From Liolophura sinensis (lineage: Eukaryota > Mollusca > Polyplacophora > Chitonida > Chitonidae): a DNA stretch of 64,000 nt. Location: NCBI RefSeq assembly GCF_032854445.1, contig NC_088302.1, positions 45,358,521 to 45,422,520 of the forward strand, read 5' to 3'. A program made the translations under genes and the position numbers. Every line of letters begins with the position of its first letter. Position 1 is the first letter of the stretch. The notes beneath the pieces are model-generated. The model made no database searches and was not told the origin of the DNA. It saw only the letters and a list, made by a program, of their open reading frames with translations. Shown piece by piece: positions 44,286 to 56,335 of the stretch.

Positions 44286-47200
44286 TATATCAAAACCATT
44301 AAAGCGTCCAACACGAGATCTCGTCGGTCTTTGGGACTTCAGGCATATGATTACGAGGTCATTTACAAACCTGGAAAGCATAACAGCAATGCTGATTCCC
44401 CGAGCAGAACAACATATCCGGAAATGAAATCCGAATCTGTGGCCTCCGTTAGCTCGGAAGCTGCTAATAATGAATCGAGCATACCACTAGACCACTATCT
44501 GGATGGTAGTTAGAATAACGGAAGCTTCATTATCCTTCTTGGCTAATAACTGTTCAGTATCGACAGTCGATGCTATCCTTAATACTTTTGAAGTCGATGT
44601 CGAGGGTTGAATGAGATCATTTTTCAAGTATTCTTCATTCTCCCTAAGAATTACTTCTCGTTCGGTACGGGCGAGATCGGTCTGGCTGAGCATTTGCAGT
44701 TTCAATACGATGCTGAACTAGAGACGTTTTCCCTAAATCATTGTAACCTAGATTGAATACATCATGGTTGGCCTCAAGGAATAATTGTAGGGTTTGTTTT
44801 AAGAGTCAAGGAGATAGCAGAGAGAATGTCCAGATTTTAAGGATGTCATCACATACCTGGAATCTCAAAAATTGCCTGATGATCCAAACACAATAAAGCT
44901 CGTAGTCCATACGACAGAGCAGTTTGAGTTGCTAGGCAATGTTCTTTATCATGTTCACCAACGCAGAGGTAAAAAGGCTAGAGCCGATAACCTCATTTTT
45001 CAAGTTGATCTACCAATGGTCATGCATCAAGATGCCATTCGTTTCTTTCATGACAGTATTGCAGGAGGTTGTCATAAAGGTCTACCATTGACTTATGAGA
45101 CCCTACTTGCAAAGTATTACTGGCCAAAGATGTGTCAGGAAGTCAATGATTACGTGAAGTCATGTGAAGTTTGTCAACGTAGGAAACTTCACCCTCAAAA
45201 CCGTAATGCCCCATTACTTCCCATGCCAATTGTTGAACGCTTTGCACGTTGACTTTGTTGGCCCACTTACCACAACACCGGAGGGACTCAAATACATTGT
45301 ATTGGTAACAGACAGTTGCATACGCTGGCCTTAAGTATTTGCAATAAAAACACAGGAAGCCACAGAAGTTGCTATTGTTTTGTACGAAGAAATCTTTACC
45401 AGATATGCAGCCCTTCAGTCAGTTTTATCTGACAGAGGACATTCATTCATGTCAAAGTTAGTCCATGCTCTCTGCGAGTTGTTCCAGGTAAAGAGACAAT
45501 TCACAAGCTCTTACCATCCACAAACCAACGCAGCATGTGAAAGAATAAACAGAACCTTAAATCTCACAGGGAATACATCGACAAGGATCATTCCAACTGG
45601 CCGTCCTTGTTGCCTGGAATATTTATCGCACTACGAATGTCTTCTGCTGGGAATACTTCTGGATTTTCACAATTCGAGCTTGTTTATGGCGAAAAAATGT
45701 ACATGCCATTTGACACCAATATTGTCAAACATTGAGTAAAGACACTTACCAGTACTTAGAAGGGATTGCAACAAAAAACATGAAGCAAGCTAAGGCAAAG
45801 AGCAAGGAATATTATGACTCAACTGCTAGAGAACAATCTTTCAAAGTTAATCAGTGAGTGTGGGTACGGAATCCCACTGTACCTGTTGGGAAATGTAGTA
45901 AATTGATTCAGAAATGGTATGGGCCATATTATACAACTGAAGTGCTTCCTAACAACACATATGCATTGAGGAAATGTAGTGATGACAAAACTATAAAATC
46001 GCACATCAATGCTCAGACTAAAATTATGCATTCAGTGAAAACAACAAAATGCGCCTAGCCTAGGAAACATCCTCGGCAAATCCCCAAACTGACGGGACGA
46101 CTGACGGAAATCATATAGAGAAACTGTTGAGGATGAAATATGATGATAATTTACAAAAATACCAGGTAAAATGGAAAAACAAAGAAGAAATAACTTGGGA
46201 ATGTGTAGAAATAATACCTCGAATTAAAGCAACTGTTTCACATAAACAAAACGGCAAGGGGTCGTCGTCGTAAACAGCCAGAAAGACAAATACTTCCAGT
46301 GAAGTAAAAAGGTGATATCTTCACGCTTGATTGAAGTGTGCCAAAAAAAGCCTGTGAAGCTATCCTCCCATCTCTGTAAGCTACCAATCCTCACTTGGTA
46401 AATTCAAGTGATTAGTGCTAAAAAGGACCGTACATCCTTATTGGTAGTCTTTCACTCCCCACCCGTCTTAGTCTTACCCCTCTTTCGCTTTTCCTGTCAT
46501 AGGTACACTTGGTGGGTTGAAGGGTCTGTCTGCTCTTCACCCTTTGCAAGTTGATTCCCTGTCTTAGTCTGACTACTGCGACGGCACCCAAAGATACAGA
46601 GGCCAACAATAAAGGGAAGCTTTCTTTAAGTCAAGAATACTGGAGTCACACATTTGAATTTTCCCTCCCAAAACCATTGAATGTTGGAAAACTGTCTCTG
46701 TGTGTGAAAAATCAGTTTCGAGCTGAACACACGTTTGCAGCCCTAAACGACATAATCACCCCCGATAAATGCTTTAAGAATAGCAAGTGGGCTGAGGTTG
46801 AATGCTACAATGACTGACATCCTAGATATTGTTCCTACACATAAACAAACCACATTCCAGAAGTAAACGGTCCTTACTACCTTTCATAGGTTCATTTTCG
46901 AAGACACTCTTCGGTACTGCCACTATGGACGACGTGAACATTCTAGCTAATCATATTTCGGCATTACAACGGCAAAATAAAACAATTATTAACACACTTT
47001 GAAGACAGGGCAACCATTTTTCCTCATTTCAGAACTATTGATGAAAGAGTTGCCAATACCATAAAGGGTATAGAGGAAAATGAACAAGCCATACAAGTGA
47101 ATAATCAATATTTAGTTGAACAATAATCAGCTGAAGACACCCTAACTTACAGGACTGCTGAATTAGTTAAGCAATTGTATAAAAGCAGGGATCTGGATAT

Positions 47201-47387
47201 GCAGATGCGGGATTTGAAAAACTGCTTTAGGCCTTCTTTCAAGTAAAACCATTTCCCCCAGCATCCTGAAACCTGATATTCTAAGACAAACCTTGTCAGA
47301 TATTCAGAATTTACTTCATAAACATTATCCTGGATGTTTTATTCTTCATACCTACCCTTTGTACTATTATTCTCATTCTAAAACCGC

Positions 47388-47446
47388 CGTCGTATAAGTG
47401 AAATATTCTTGAGTACCGCGTAAAACACCAATCAAATAAATATCAT
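47388..47446 (+). mobile_element. SINE family A 3' fragment inside the Gypsy fossil
   Basis: CCGCCGTCGTATAAGTGAAA, TATTCTTGAGTACCGCGTAA and ACACCAATCAAATAAAT. It lies within the envelope-like region, so the SINE family was still moving after the Gypsy element inserted. Confidence 0.85.
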
Positions 47447-48957
47447 CCTAAATTCCTTTATTCACGGGTTGATAACAATGTTAACCTGTCACTGAAAATA
47501 CCACTGTCTGCATTCTCTGAAGCATTAACCTTGTATGAGGTTTCCCCCTTCTGGTGAACGAGTCATCTATACATGCAACGCAGCTGCTAGACCCCCTGGC
47601 ATATTTTGCAATCTCTGCAACATCGGAAGAGTTCATCACACTTAATGCCAATCAGTTACAAAGCTGTGCCTGTAAATATATGAAACAATGCTCATTCAAT
47701 GCTCCACTATCTTCATCTCCAACTCAGTCATGTATATTCGCATTATATTTTAATGCTAACGAACAGGTCCATCAGTTATGCAATTTTCGTTTCATACCTA
47801 ACCACCTGAAACCACAAATCAAAGAATTACCAAAAGAATTCCATCTTCCGATGCAATATACAATATTGATATGTTACCCTTACACTCTAAGCATGAGAAA
47901 CGAATTTTAAAAGGTTGCACCTTTTGTGTCATGTCCGTTCCTTCTCCGTGTTCACTCCATTCAAAAGATCTTGCCCTACATCCACGCATGTCCACATGTA
48001 AGTCAAACAGTACTGACATGACAAACACACACCCTGTTAACTTAGCTCTCATTCAGGAATTCTTTGAAAAACGACAAATTGTATAACCACACTATGTCCA
48101 ATATTTTAACCATTGATGACAAAAAACACTTGAGCCTAAAGCTCATAGCCCTTGCAGCACGCAAAGAGGAGGTTGCTTATCAAACCTTAAGTGAAACACT
48201 GTTGAATGCACAAGTTCGTCTGAAACATATGTGGCCAGACTTAAATAAAATTTTGACTATAGCATCTATCACGTTTTTATCATAGTCTGGGTGTATTTCA
48301 AGCTCAGAACACTTACTGTTGCATTAACCTTGTTACAGATGCCTACAAAGCCAACTATAGTTACCCTGCCCTCTTTTACTCATCCCCAAGTGATTACTAC
48401 CAGCCCTGCATATGTTGCCGCTGACTTTATATCACTATGATGCTGCCTTTCGCAATTCTGTCTCATTATAATAATGATCAAGTTAGGCGCAAACTTCACC
48501 ACAAAACCACATTTTACTTGCAACTCGTTAATGAAAGTGCATGTGAAATGATAAGATTATTTTCCACACCAGTTTGTCCGACTGCCCTGTTAGTTAATCA
48601 CCCCTCCAGCATTGATAATATTTACATCAGTGGAATCTTCAAACCTATTTTACACTTCGGGACGCACAATTTTTACGTTAGACACCAATCTGCTCAACAC
48701 GCTTTCAAAATTCCAGGACAAATTCCTCTATCATATTTTCAATCAAACCGTGTTCAACAACTTCTGAAAATTGGTAATATATACGCATTCATAAATACGG
48801 AACATCAAAATTTTATGACCCCCATTAAATGTAGCTGTTTAAATGGCCGCAGCCTTGCCCTTACTAAATCTGATTTTGCTAAAGATGAGGAAAGACAAGC
48901 ATTACACCCCACACCACAAGCAAGATATTTAGACTGATATGCTTGGTAGACCATTCT

Positions 48958-49085
48958 GATTGTGATTTGAAATGTAAACATAATTTGGTGGAACAAATTC
49001 TCTTTTTAACAAAGGGGGAAATATTGTGATGTGAAATGTCTGAACATAAGTTGGTGCCGCAAATTACGTTTGTAGCAAAAGGGAA
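48958..49085 (+). repeat. Imperfect direct repeat spanning the polypurine tract
   Basis: ATTGTGATTTGAAATG at 48958 and ATTGTGATGTGAAATG at 49023 each start a unit of about 65 bp that continues with ACATAA(T/G)TTGGTG and ends in an AACAAAGGGGG or AGCAAAAGGG purine run. The second unit is the start of the LTR. Confidence 0.6.
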
Positions 49086-49180
49086 CTACTGTGTTCTATA
49101 CCTTATTATAATTTTATGTAATAATACTTTTAAATGTTGGATTCCTGGTATTTTAAGTAACAGTAGTTGGAAATATTTTG

Positions 49181-49249
<69 letters not shown>

Positions 49250-49820
49250 TATAGATATATATATAGATATAGATATATATAGATATATATAGATATATAT
49301 AGATATATATAGATATATATATATAGATATAGTGGTAAAATTACTGTTTAATACCAAGTGACTGTCCTTCGGTTACCTACTGTACATTTCTTGTAATAAT
49401 GGATATATTTTAATGCATTGTATTAGCATGCCACAGGGTCACAGCTGGGAGCTGACCAGTCCCCTTTGATTATGGCTGCCAGGTTTGGCTAGACCAGTTG
49501 TTACTGACACTGCATACTACGGATGCATTAGATTAATATGTTACGCAGTCCCTGCCTGTAGTTCCTTAGTCTTTGTTATCCTCTTGGCCGGGTCATGTTT
49601 CCGCCTTGCCCTAGTCCTGGAACAGCTTTTGGAGTTGTTTTTTGTGTTTTGGGTCAGACCCAGCCTTTATAATCCGGGAGCTGAATGTCCAAGCACATGG
49701 CGTGCATCATCCCTTTTCAGGGCTTGGAAAACGCCAAATTTATAATTTCACTCACTCCAAGCACATTCAAGCTCTGGAATAAAGCTGATACCGATCGTGA
49801 AACAACTCCTCTGTGTTCCA
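49025..49820 (+). repeat. 3' LTR of the Gypsy fossil
   Basis: Begins TGTGATGTGAAATGTC directly after the purine tract and ends near CTGTGTTCCA. AATAAAG near the end (about 49781) is the likely poly(A) signal. A long AT/GATATA microsatellite fills 49188-49331. A second copy of the last 60 bp lies at 49991-50050. No matching 5' LTR was found in the window. Confidence 0.65.
49188..49331. repeat. (AT)n and (GATATA)n microsatellite
   Basis: About 58 bases of pure AT followed by interrupted ATAGATAT units, within the LTR. Confidence 0.92.
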
Positions 49821-49990
49821 GGTAAGTCAAGTTATTTATATATGTAATAATTAGAGTTGATGTTAAACTCACAAAAATGTAGGAACTGTCACGTATTATT
49901 GGTTACTGTGTATTCTGATTTAGTTACATATATCATTCTATATACATTCTGATTATGAATTGAGTATGTTATATCTTGTCGTTTTGTCCC

Positions 49991-50050
49991 ACACATTCAG
50001 GCCCTGGAATAAAGATGTTACTGATCGTGAAACAACTCCTCCGTGCTCCA
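49991..50050 (+). repeat. Second copy of the LTR 3' end
   Basis: CACATTCAGGCCCTGGAATA and GATCGTGAAACAACTCCTCC, ending GTGCTCCA, repeat the last 60 bp of the LTR 230 bp downstream with a few differences. Belongs to the fossil or to a second insertion. Confidence 0.7.
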
Positions 50051-50084
50051 GGTTTTTATCTACCCAAGGTTTTTGCAACGCAAT

Positions 50085-50745
50085 AAGATCGTCAAGCAAG
50101 GCTGCAGTGGTGCCCGACAGCACGCCAGACCCCCAGAACATTGGTGGCGAAATGAACGCTTTGCGAATGAATCACGTTTTCACCTTTCCCATTCAGATGA
50201 GCGTGAAGGCGTGTTTCGTAGTCTGAGTGGCCGTTACTTTGACGCCTGGGTGTTGTCGAGAGAAACCGTTTAGGCGGCAGTCCAGTGGTGGTATGGGAGT
50301 TTTCACATTTCGCCGCCGTACTCTCGTTGTTTTTGACGGTAATTTGAATGCTATAGGTTACCCAGACAAGATCCTTTCGCCCGTTGTCGTCCCTTACCTG
50401 CAGGATAACGGCCCATGACCACATTTCAGCAGGACAATGCTCGTCCCCATGCGATTCCATATTTATGGATGCAAACAATTTTCATGTGGACACGGTCTTA
50501 AAATTGACCTGGTTTAGCGCCTATTAAGCACATTTTTGACGAAATGGACCGACGTTTGAGACGGCAGCCCCAAAACTTTGATGCAACGTCTAGAGACCTA
50601 ACTAGGATCTGGGTGAAGATTACGCAAGATTCCTTGCTTGTCTGATGACTTCAAAAGGATGGAGATGCACAGAAACCATCAACGCCTGTAGTGGACACAT
50701 CCGTTACTGATCTTGCCAACCTTCATTTTGCCCCTGCATTCATCA
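50085..50745 (+). mobile_element. Tc1-type transposon relic
   Basis: Readable pieces ARPPEHWWRNERFANESRFH (first Asp region, Asn-Glu here), FQQDNARPHA (second Asp region) and IKHIFDEMDRRLRRQPQNF (Glu region, Glu replaced by Lys) identify a Tc1 transposase. Numerous stops and shifts; no terminal repeats found. It starts directly after the second LTR-end copy. Confidence 0.8.
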
Positions 50746-51495
50746 AAAACACGTTAACAACTTCACTTCAATAACCATTTCTTGTCTGATCATTGAGAGT
50801 CTGTTAACCTTCGGCCATGAATAAAAAAGACAGTATATGTCCGAAAATGGAAGACCAATATGTTTATATCTATGCACATATCTTCCGTCGCAGTCATGCA
50901 ATTAGCATGGTTTACCTCTAGAAAGGAAAAATGATTTCACCCCGATTACTGCCCGCTGTAAAACCTCGTACTGTACAGATTTGGTTGTAACAGTGGGATT
51001 ATTACCTTAAATTTTATTTTGCTTGATTGATATTTTATTGGCAACATTACTAAGAATAAATAAAAATGGGACTGCAGTTGGTCCTATTATGTAAGCGAGC
51101 TGCTGTCGTTGTCGTGAGAATCGGGAGACAGATGGTGTTGACAAGCCCTTCAGAATCCCAAGCTCCCTGACCCCTTTTTTTCTACCTCCATCTCCACCTT
51201 TACCATAGATGCACCCAGTGCACATATTGAATGTGTGATGAAATAGGCATGTCCTTGAAAAAATTGGAATCTGTTCTTTCAAAATCCGAGCGAGATAAAG
51301 TGTTCAAGGCAAAGGTAGAAATTGTGGAGACTACTGACTCAATGTAGGTGAGGTACATATATATGATCTTAAGAGACATGACATGATCAAACCGTAATTG
51401 GTTTGGTAAAATGTCTTGAAACACTTGTGGTAAGAAAAAATCGAAGCATTTAAATATACTTTGTTGGAAGTGGAACTACTTTGGACATGCCTAGA
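50746..51495. other. Unannotated stretch
   Basis: No gene or repeat family recognised. A T-rich and C-rich pyrimidine stretch lies at 51170-51200. Confidence 0.35.
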
Positions 51496-51499
51496 ATTG

Positions 51500-51842
51500 G
51501 AATAAAGCTGCATGTCCGTAGAAATAATTCGTCTGCGGGTGTCTCCCTTTCTGTCCTTACTTTTGTAACCTTTCAAGGTTATTCCATCAAACGCCTTCAC
51601 TCCAGGTTTAAGTTTTACAGTGAGTATAATTCTCTTGTAAGTTAATATGGACAGAAAGTCCAAAATCTCTGGTACCCTGCTTCATGATTGTGTCTAATTC
51701 CGCTTAACCCGAGACTAAGGGCTGTACATTCATCGCGTTGAATTAAATCGCCATGTTGGGTATATGAACAGTTGCAATCAAAGCGCCACTGAAATATTGC
51801 AACTGACATATTTCGTTATCAACAACTGATATTCTAGCATGG
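51500..51842 (+). mobile_element. 3' end of a second Penelope-like fossil
   Basis: GAGTATAATTCTCTTGTAAG and GTGTCTAATTCCGCTTAACC match the last 250 bp of the fossil at 30784-31875 (GAGTATAATTCTCTTGTTAG, GTGTCTAATTCCGCTTAACC). Broken; the upstream part was not found. Confidence 0.65.
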
Positions 51843-53854
51843 TGCAAGATTTGAAAAGTGTCTTCACTCAGTCTCCTCAGAACATACCTTGCGACTTTCC
51901 AACATCATTAAAACCTTTCCACTTGTTTGCTTCATATGACTTCGTCCTATTTTCGTACTTTATATACTTTCTTAGTTCTTTGGTGGTTTGTCTTATTCGT
52001 CGTTTTGGCGAATCGGCCAATTAACCTGGAAATTCCATATTGGTTCACGGCTGGTATACGTATAGATCCCAGACTGAAGGGTAAATAGTAAGTTGTGTAG
52101 TGCATACTTGGGGAGGGGGTGGAGGGATTGCCACTCCTTTATAGAAAACGTGTTGAATTTACTCGTCTGAAATAAAAGTTCAAGTTCATTGGCCATAAAA
52201 TCTTGTCAGGCTGTAATGGGGATTGAAGTTTGAAGTGCGCTAGACACTACTTGATGGTTGTTAATTATGACAATTATGTCCCCCATGCAGTGACGTCACT
52301 ATACCTTATATACCAGCTGTAACGGCCAAACCTAAGCATGTAGTGTTATGTACTTTATGCACGCTGATGGGAGGTAACTCCGTTCTGAGCTTCTATTGTT
52401 AACGCACAGTTATCTACCTTGTTCACAATATAGCGGCCTCTGCGAGTTCTGCAACCCTCTACTCTCTGTTAGGGATCGTGGGAAGAATACCAATCGGTAC
52501 CTTGTATAATGTGTTTATTGTCATATAAACAGTAACAGTAAGCAGAAATCTGCATCTTTTTTGCTGTTGCTTCATTTAGTTTCGATATTTGTGTTATTAT
52601 GGTACGTGTAGCAAAAGCCACGTGGCCTGCATCCTTTTGTAATGTAAACAGATAGTGTATCTATATTAGCGAGATGTGCCACAATTCATAAGTTCACACT
52701 TCACGGTACATAGAACAGGTAATTTGATGTTCTAGTCCTATAAATAGTAAAGCACTATCATGTAGCGCTCTACAATATGTTTATTATAGCCTACTAATGT
52801 GTGATCTCAGTAATACAACAACAGCATGTAGTACATCAATCAATCCGTGTTATTATTTCTTGTATGGCTATGTGACTGATAAAACACTATTTCTTTGTAT
52901 GTTAGTCAATCTGTCTAAGGGATGCAAACCATTAATACTGGTACTCAACGGAGTACAATAAAACTGGGCGAACATACAGACAGTATTGTCGTGATTCCTT
53001 TACGATCACACCAGCCTTGACTTCGTGTGGAAGTCAAGGTATTATAATGCACACAAATCAAACACCTTGTGAAAGTTGTTTGCTTATGTTTATGAGTAAA
53101 TTAAAGAAAGGCACATGGTCCGGAAATGCCTATGCGCGCTACACAGATGCGCCGAGGTAATCCTTAGTAAAGGGCGTTTGGTAGTTTCTGGTGTCTGTTA
53201 ACTCTTCTCTGTTTATTATGACTGCCGGTAGTAGCCTATGTAAATACATCGTTAAACTGTTAAAATGTTACAGTTCGATTAAAAGTGGCACGACTTAAGA
53301 CACAAAGAGTATACAATAAGGATGACCTAAAACCATCGCAGAGGCTGCAATTCTTTCAGGTCATATCTAAAAGGGAAGCGTTTCCATCGGATAATTCCGA
53401 AAGGCCTGTCCTAAATCAAGAAAGCTGACAATCGCTTACCGAAGAATACTGAAATGCATAGGGAACACCTGGAGATGAAAAAGCAGAGGAATATAGTTGT
53501 TGAAGAATAGGCCACTTAGCTTATGAGTGCAAAAAACTTTCATAAGGTACCAATGGCAAATCAACTTCGAGTACATCATGTAATATACATCGATCGTTTA
53601 AGAGCATTCTAAATGTTCTGTATTAACCTGCTGAACTTTAATGTGAGTACAGAAGTCCAGCTCCTAGTTTTTCATGTCAACATACCGAACTTGACCTGTG
53701 TAGTTAAAGAATGGTTGAGCTGAAGGTTTTTGCAAGGCGCGACTGAGGGTGTAATGGTTTTGTTGTTTACATTTAATATTGGCCAGTACTGGGCAACTGG
53801 GGATCTATGAGGCTAGTATTAAAGGTAACCAGACTTGGTAAGTGCCTTATGACC
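51843..53854. other. Unannotated stretch
   Basis: No coding exon or known repeat identified. A perfect hairpin lies at 53015-53039 (CCTTGACTTC, GTGTG loop, GAAGTCAAGG). Confidence 0.35.
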
Positions 53855-53965
53855 TGTTGGTCGTACATGGGAAGGTCTTTCTCTTACCTAAGATGGTCGT
53901 TTTCTTCGTATTTGGTCGTAAGTCAAATATTCTCGAGCACGGCGTAAAACACCAATTAAATGAAT
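53855..53965 (+). mobile_element. SINE family A, decayed copy
   Basis: GGTCGTACATGGGAAGGTCT, AAGTCAAATATTCTCGAGCA and CGGCGTAAAACACCAATTAA, with an AATGAATATA tail. The middle is partly missing. Confidence 0.7.
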
Positions 53966-54880
53966 ATAACCTGTTGGATATGGTGCACGTCATAGGTGGG
54001 TAAATCATTAAAGGTTGTTGGTTTACTACGGGTACTCCATTTCCTCCATCCACAAACTTATCGTAAGCTTATGGCGTTGAACAACAATAAAATAAATTTA
54101 TTTTACGAAAATAGAACACTTCTGTGAAGACGTAACATAATTGGTGTTCTGGAGATCGGAAAAGATACCGTTTGGCAAATCTTTGCTTCGCTTTACTATC
54201 ATGTGTACCAGTTCTCAAGACATTCTTTTTAGTATAGTGGTAATCTTTATCGATTCCAGTGCCCCGATGCTTGGGTTGCGACACTTACTTATAAAGTTTT
54301 CTCGCAGCGAGATGAAAGAGATAGTGTTCGGTGACGATGTCTTCCCTGGAAAGACAGCAGAGGAAGAAAACAGACTCGATGCGACAACAAGCACACGGCG
54401 GCCTACAGGCGGACAGTCACAGACAGGACTTGACCCGTAGAAATCTGACCTTCGTCACAGGCGCAGTCATCCTGTATTGTGCAGGCACTAAAGGAATGTG
54501 GATTTAGACTTGGACAATCGACTTTGAGGAAAACAAGGCTCTTTCTCAATACTCAAAAGGCCAAGGCTGTAAAATGGCCAATCAGTTTCTAAAAAGTCTC
54601 CCGAGTTTCGAAGGGACGAAGGAAAGTGCTGTGAATGCTGTAAATGAAGGAATATTCACCTCTGTGATTAAAACAATGCGAATTCTTATCGTTGCTCAGA
54701 ACAAATGGTCTGAAAGCTGCACAGGATATTATTAGAGGCATTATAGAGACAACAGGGCACGTCTTCGAAAAAAAAAAAAAAACTCGCACAGCCAGAGCAG
54801 CTCGCATTGTGAAGTAGACGAAAATGTACACACATGAGAAGTTCAAAACTAAAGCTGTTCAGACTGTTCAGTCTTCTACC
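53966..54880. other. Unannotated stretch before the 77-bp repeat
   Basis: No gene recognised. A run of 16 A lies at 54769-54784. Short ORFs such as the one from ATG 54574 (MANQFLKSLPSFEGTKESAV) are unsupported. Confidence 0.3.
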
Positions 54881-55184
54881 GAAAAGACGTGTTAAAACCT
54901 GTTGTAGAAAACGGGGAGAAGCCAGAAGTACTTACAGATCATCCATATTGCGATGTCAAAAAGACCTGTTAAAACCTGTTGTAGAAAACAGAAGCCAGAA
55001 GTACTTGCAGATCATCCATATTGCGATGTCAAAAAGACCTGTTAAAACCTGTTGTATAAAACAGGGAGAAGCCAGAAGTACTTACAGATCATCCATATTG
55101 CGATGTCAAAAAGACCTGTTAAAACCTGTTGTAGAAAACAGGGAGAAGCCAGAAGTACTTACAGATCATTCATATTGCGATGTC
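54881..55184 (+). repeat. 77-bp tandem repeat, four copies
   Basis: Units start at 54881, 54958, 55031 and 55108 (77, 73, 77 and 77 bp). Core AAGACCTGTTAAAACCTGTT, GAAGCCAGAAGTACTTACAG and CATATTGCGATGTC. Copies are over 95% alike by eye. 77 is not a multiple of three, so a protein repeat would shift frame each unit. It is flanked by unrelated sequence. Confidence 0.92.
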
Positions 55185-56205
55185 AGGCGCAAGAGAATGA
55201 TATTGTGACAAAGAAAAGGAAAGCTGCCATTTCGGGTAGGAGGGAGGGGAAGGTGGTGGGATTGGAGGAGAGGGTAGCAATCTTGTCAACTTAAGGCTAA
55301 TGATTTTACATTTACCTTGTCAACAGCTAGAACAGGAAATGGTTAGTGGGGGCTTGGTTTCCGGCTAAGGAAGTTTTGACACATGAACCTCCGCATGTTG
55401 ATAGTCTCATGACAAATGGTCAGTTCTCACACAGCCAACGACGTCCTGTGACGCAACTGGTTAGCTTCCAGTATTTCCCCGACATCATTGTTTTTTTAGT
55501 GATCTAAAGGACCTGGTATGGTGAGGCGGAGAATTGACCCCATAAAGGTACGATAATAAAGCGAAAATTTCAGAATCCCAGCACAGTATTGTAAATTTCC
55601 ATATCAGAAGTATGAAACTTAGTCGAATAACCCATAAAAGTTATATGGCTATGAAAGCGATGATTGCTTAATAATAAAACGTTAAAAATGCAATCTCGAT
55701 CAAAACCCCCATTTTTTCATTCAAACGAAGCACAACGTCTTTAATTTATAGTATGATGATCGCCGTTAACCAAAAATACTTTTTTACTGAAACTTTCATG
55801 TGTGTATTTCTGCGCGCTGTAAAATTTTCGTCTCTGTTAACGTTGGTCTTCATATGTAAAAAATTAACTTTATAATGTGATCAGTTTTCTCATGTTTTGG
55901 TGAGTTTTAAATTCGTATTTCGATTGTTGTCTGTCGGGCATCCTTCATAGTTCAATGAACTAACGAAGATTTCACTTCGAGGAAGAGTTCGAATGTTTGT
56001 GGGGTTTTTTTCTGGTTGGGTAAAGATATGGGCTGTCTTGCATTAAGTAAGTGTTATCATGAATGAGAATGGATAATTGTTAAGCTATGGGATTACGTAA
56101 CTGTGGTAACTGTGGTAACTGTGGTAACTATAGCGATATCTTACGTGAATCCTGGTTACATGTGGTCCTCTGGCTATCATCAAAATAAACATGTTAATAT
56201 GTATA
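55185..56205. other. Unannotated stretch
   Basis: No gene. A short 9-bp minisatellite (TAACTGTGG, 3.5 copies) lies at 56098-56129. Confidence 0.4.
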
Positions 56206-56209
56206 GCGG

Positions 56210-56335
56210 AAAACCTGCATGGGTTTCCTCGGGCTCTGCCAGGTTTTCTCCCATCATAATGCTGGCCGCTGTCGTATAGGTTAAATATTCTTGTGTACGA
56301 CGTAAAACACCAATGAAATAAATAAATGAATAAAG
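56210..56335 (+). mobile_element. SINE family A 3' half
   Basis: AAAACCTGCATGGGTTTCCT, CATAATGCTGGCCGCTGTCG, TTAAATATTCTTGTGTACGA and an AATGAAATAAATAAATGAAT tail. Confidence 0.82.

Larger units (their letters stand above)
40040..49820 (+). mobile_element. Gypsy-type LTR-element fossil with envelope-like region and 3' LTR
   Basis: Parts in order: gag (near 40.3-40.7 kb), protease-flanking region (41.2 kb), reverse transcriptase with a YIDD box (41.7-42.1 kb), RNase H (42.5-44.4 kb, split by a Tc1 insertion), integrase with zinc-binding and core motifs (44.9-45.6 kb), a chromodomain-like segment (46.1 kb), an envelope-like region (about 46.5-48.9 kb, with an RSKR cleavage-like site followed by a hydrophobic stretch), a polypurine tract (49011-49022) and a 3' LTR. 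No 5' LTR was found. It also contains internal duplicated segments, a SINE fragment and the Tc1. It is broken at many places, well over ten. Envelope-bearing Gypsy elements are the errantivirus-like group; this assignment is from the parts seen. Confidence 0.82.

Noticed and set aside
49036-49357. ORFs of alternating Tyr-Ile on both strands
   Set aside because: Translation of an AT/GATATA microsatellite.
52240-53050. Possible solo LTR (TATA-like and AATAAA-like boxes)
   Set aside because: No TG...CA boundaries, no target duplication and no second copy in the window.
54141-54440. 99-codon ORF ending in TGGQSQTGLDP, and MANQFLKSLPSFEGTKESAV downstream
   Set aside because: No recognisable domain and no shared frame between the pieces; treated as chance.
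54834-55208. 124-codon ORF across the 77-bp repeats
   Set aside because: Openness comes from the repeat itself. The encoded peptide changes frame at each unit, so it is not a protein repeat.
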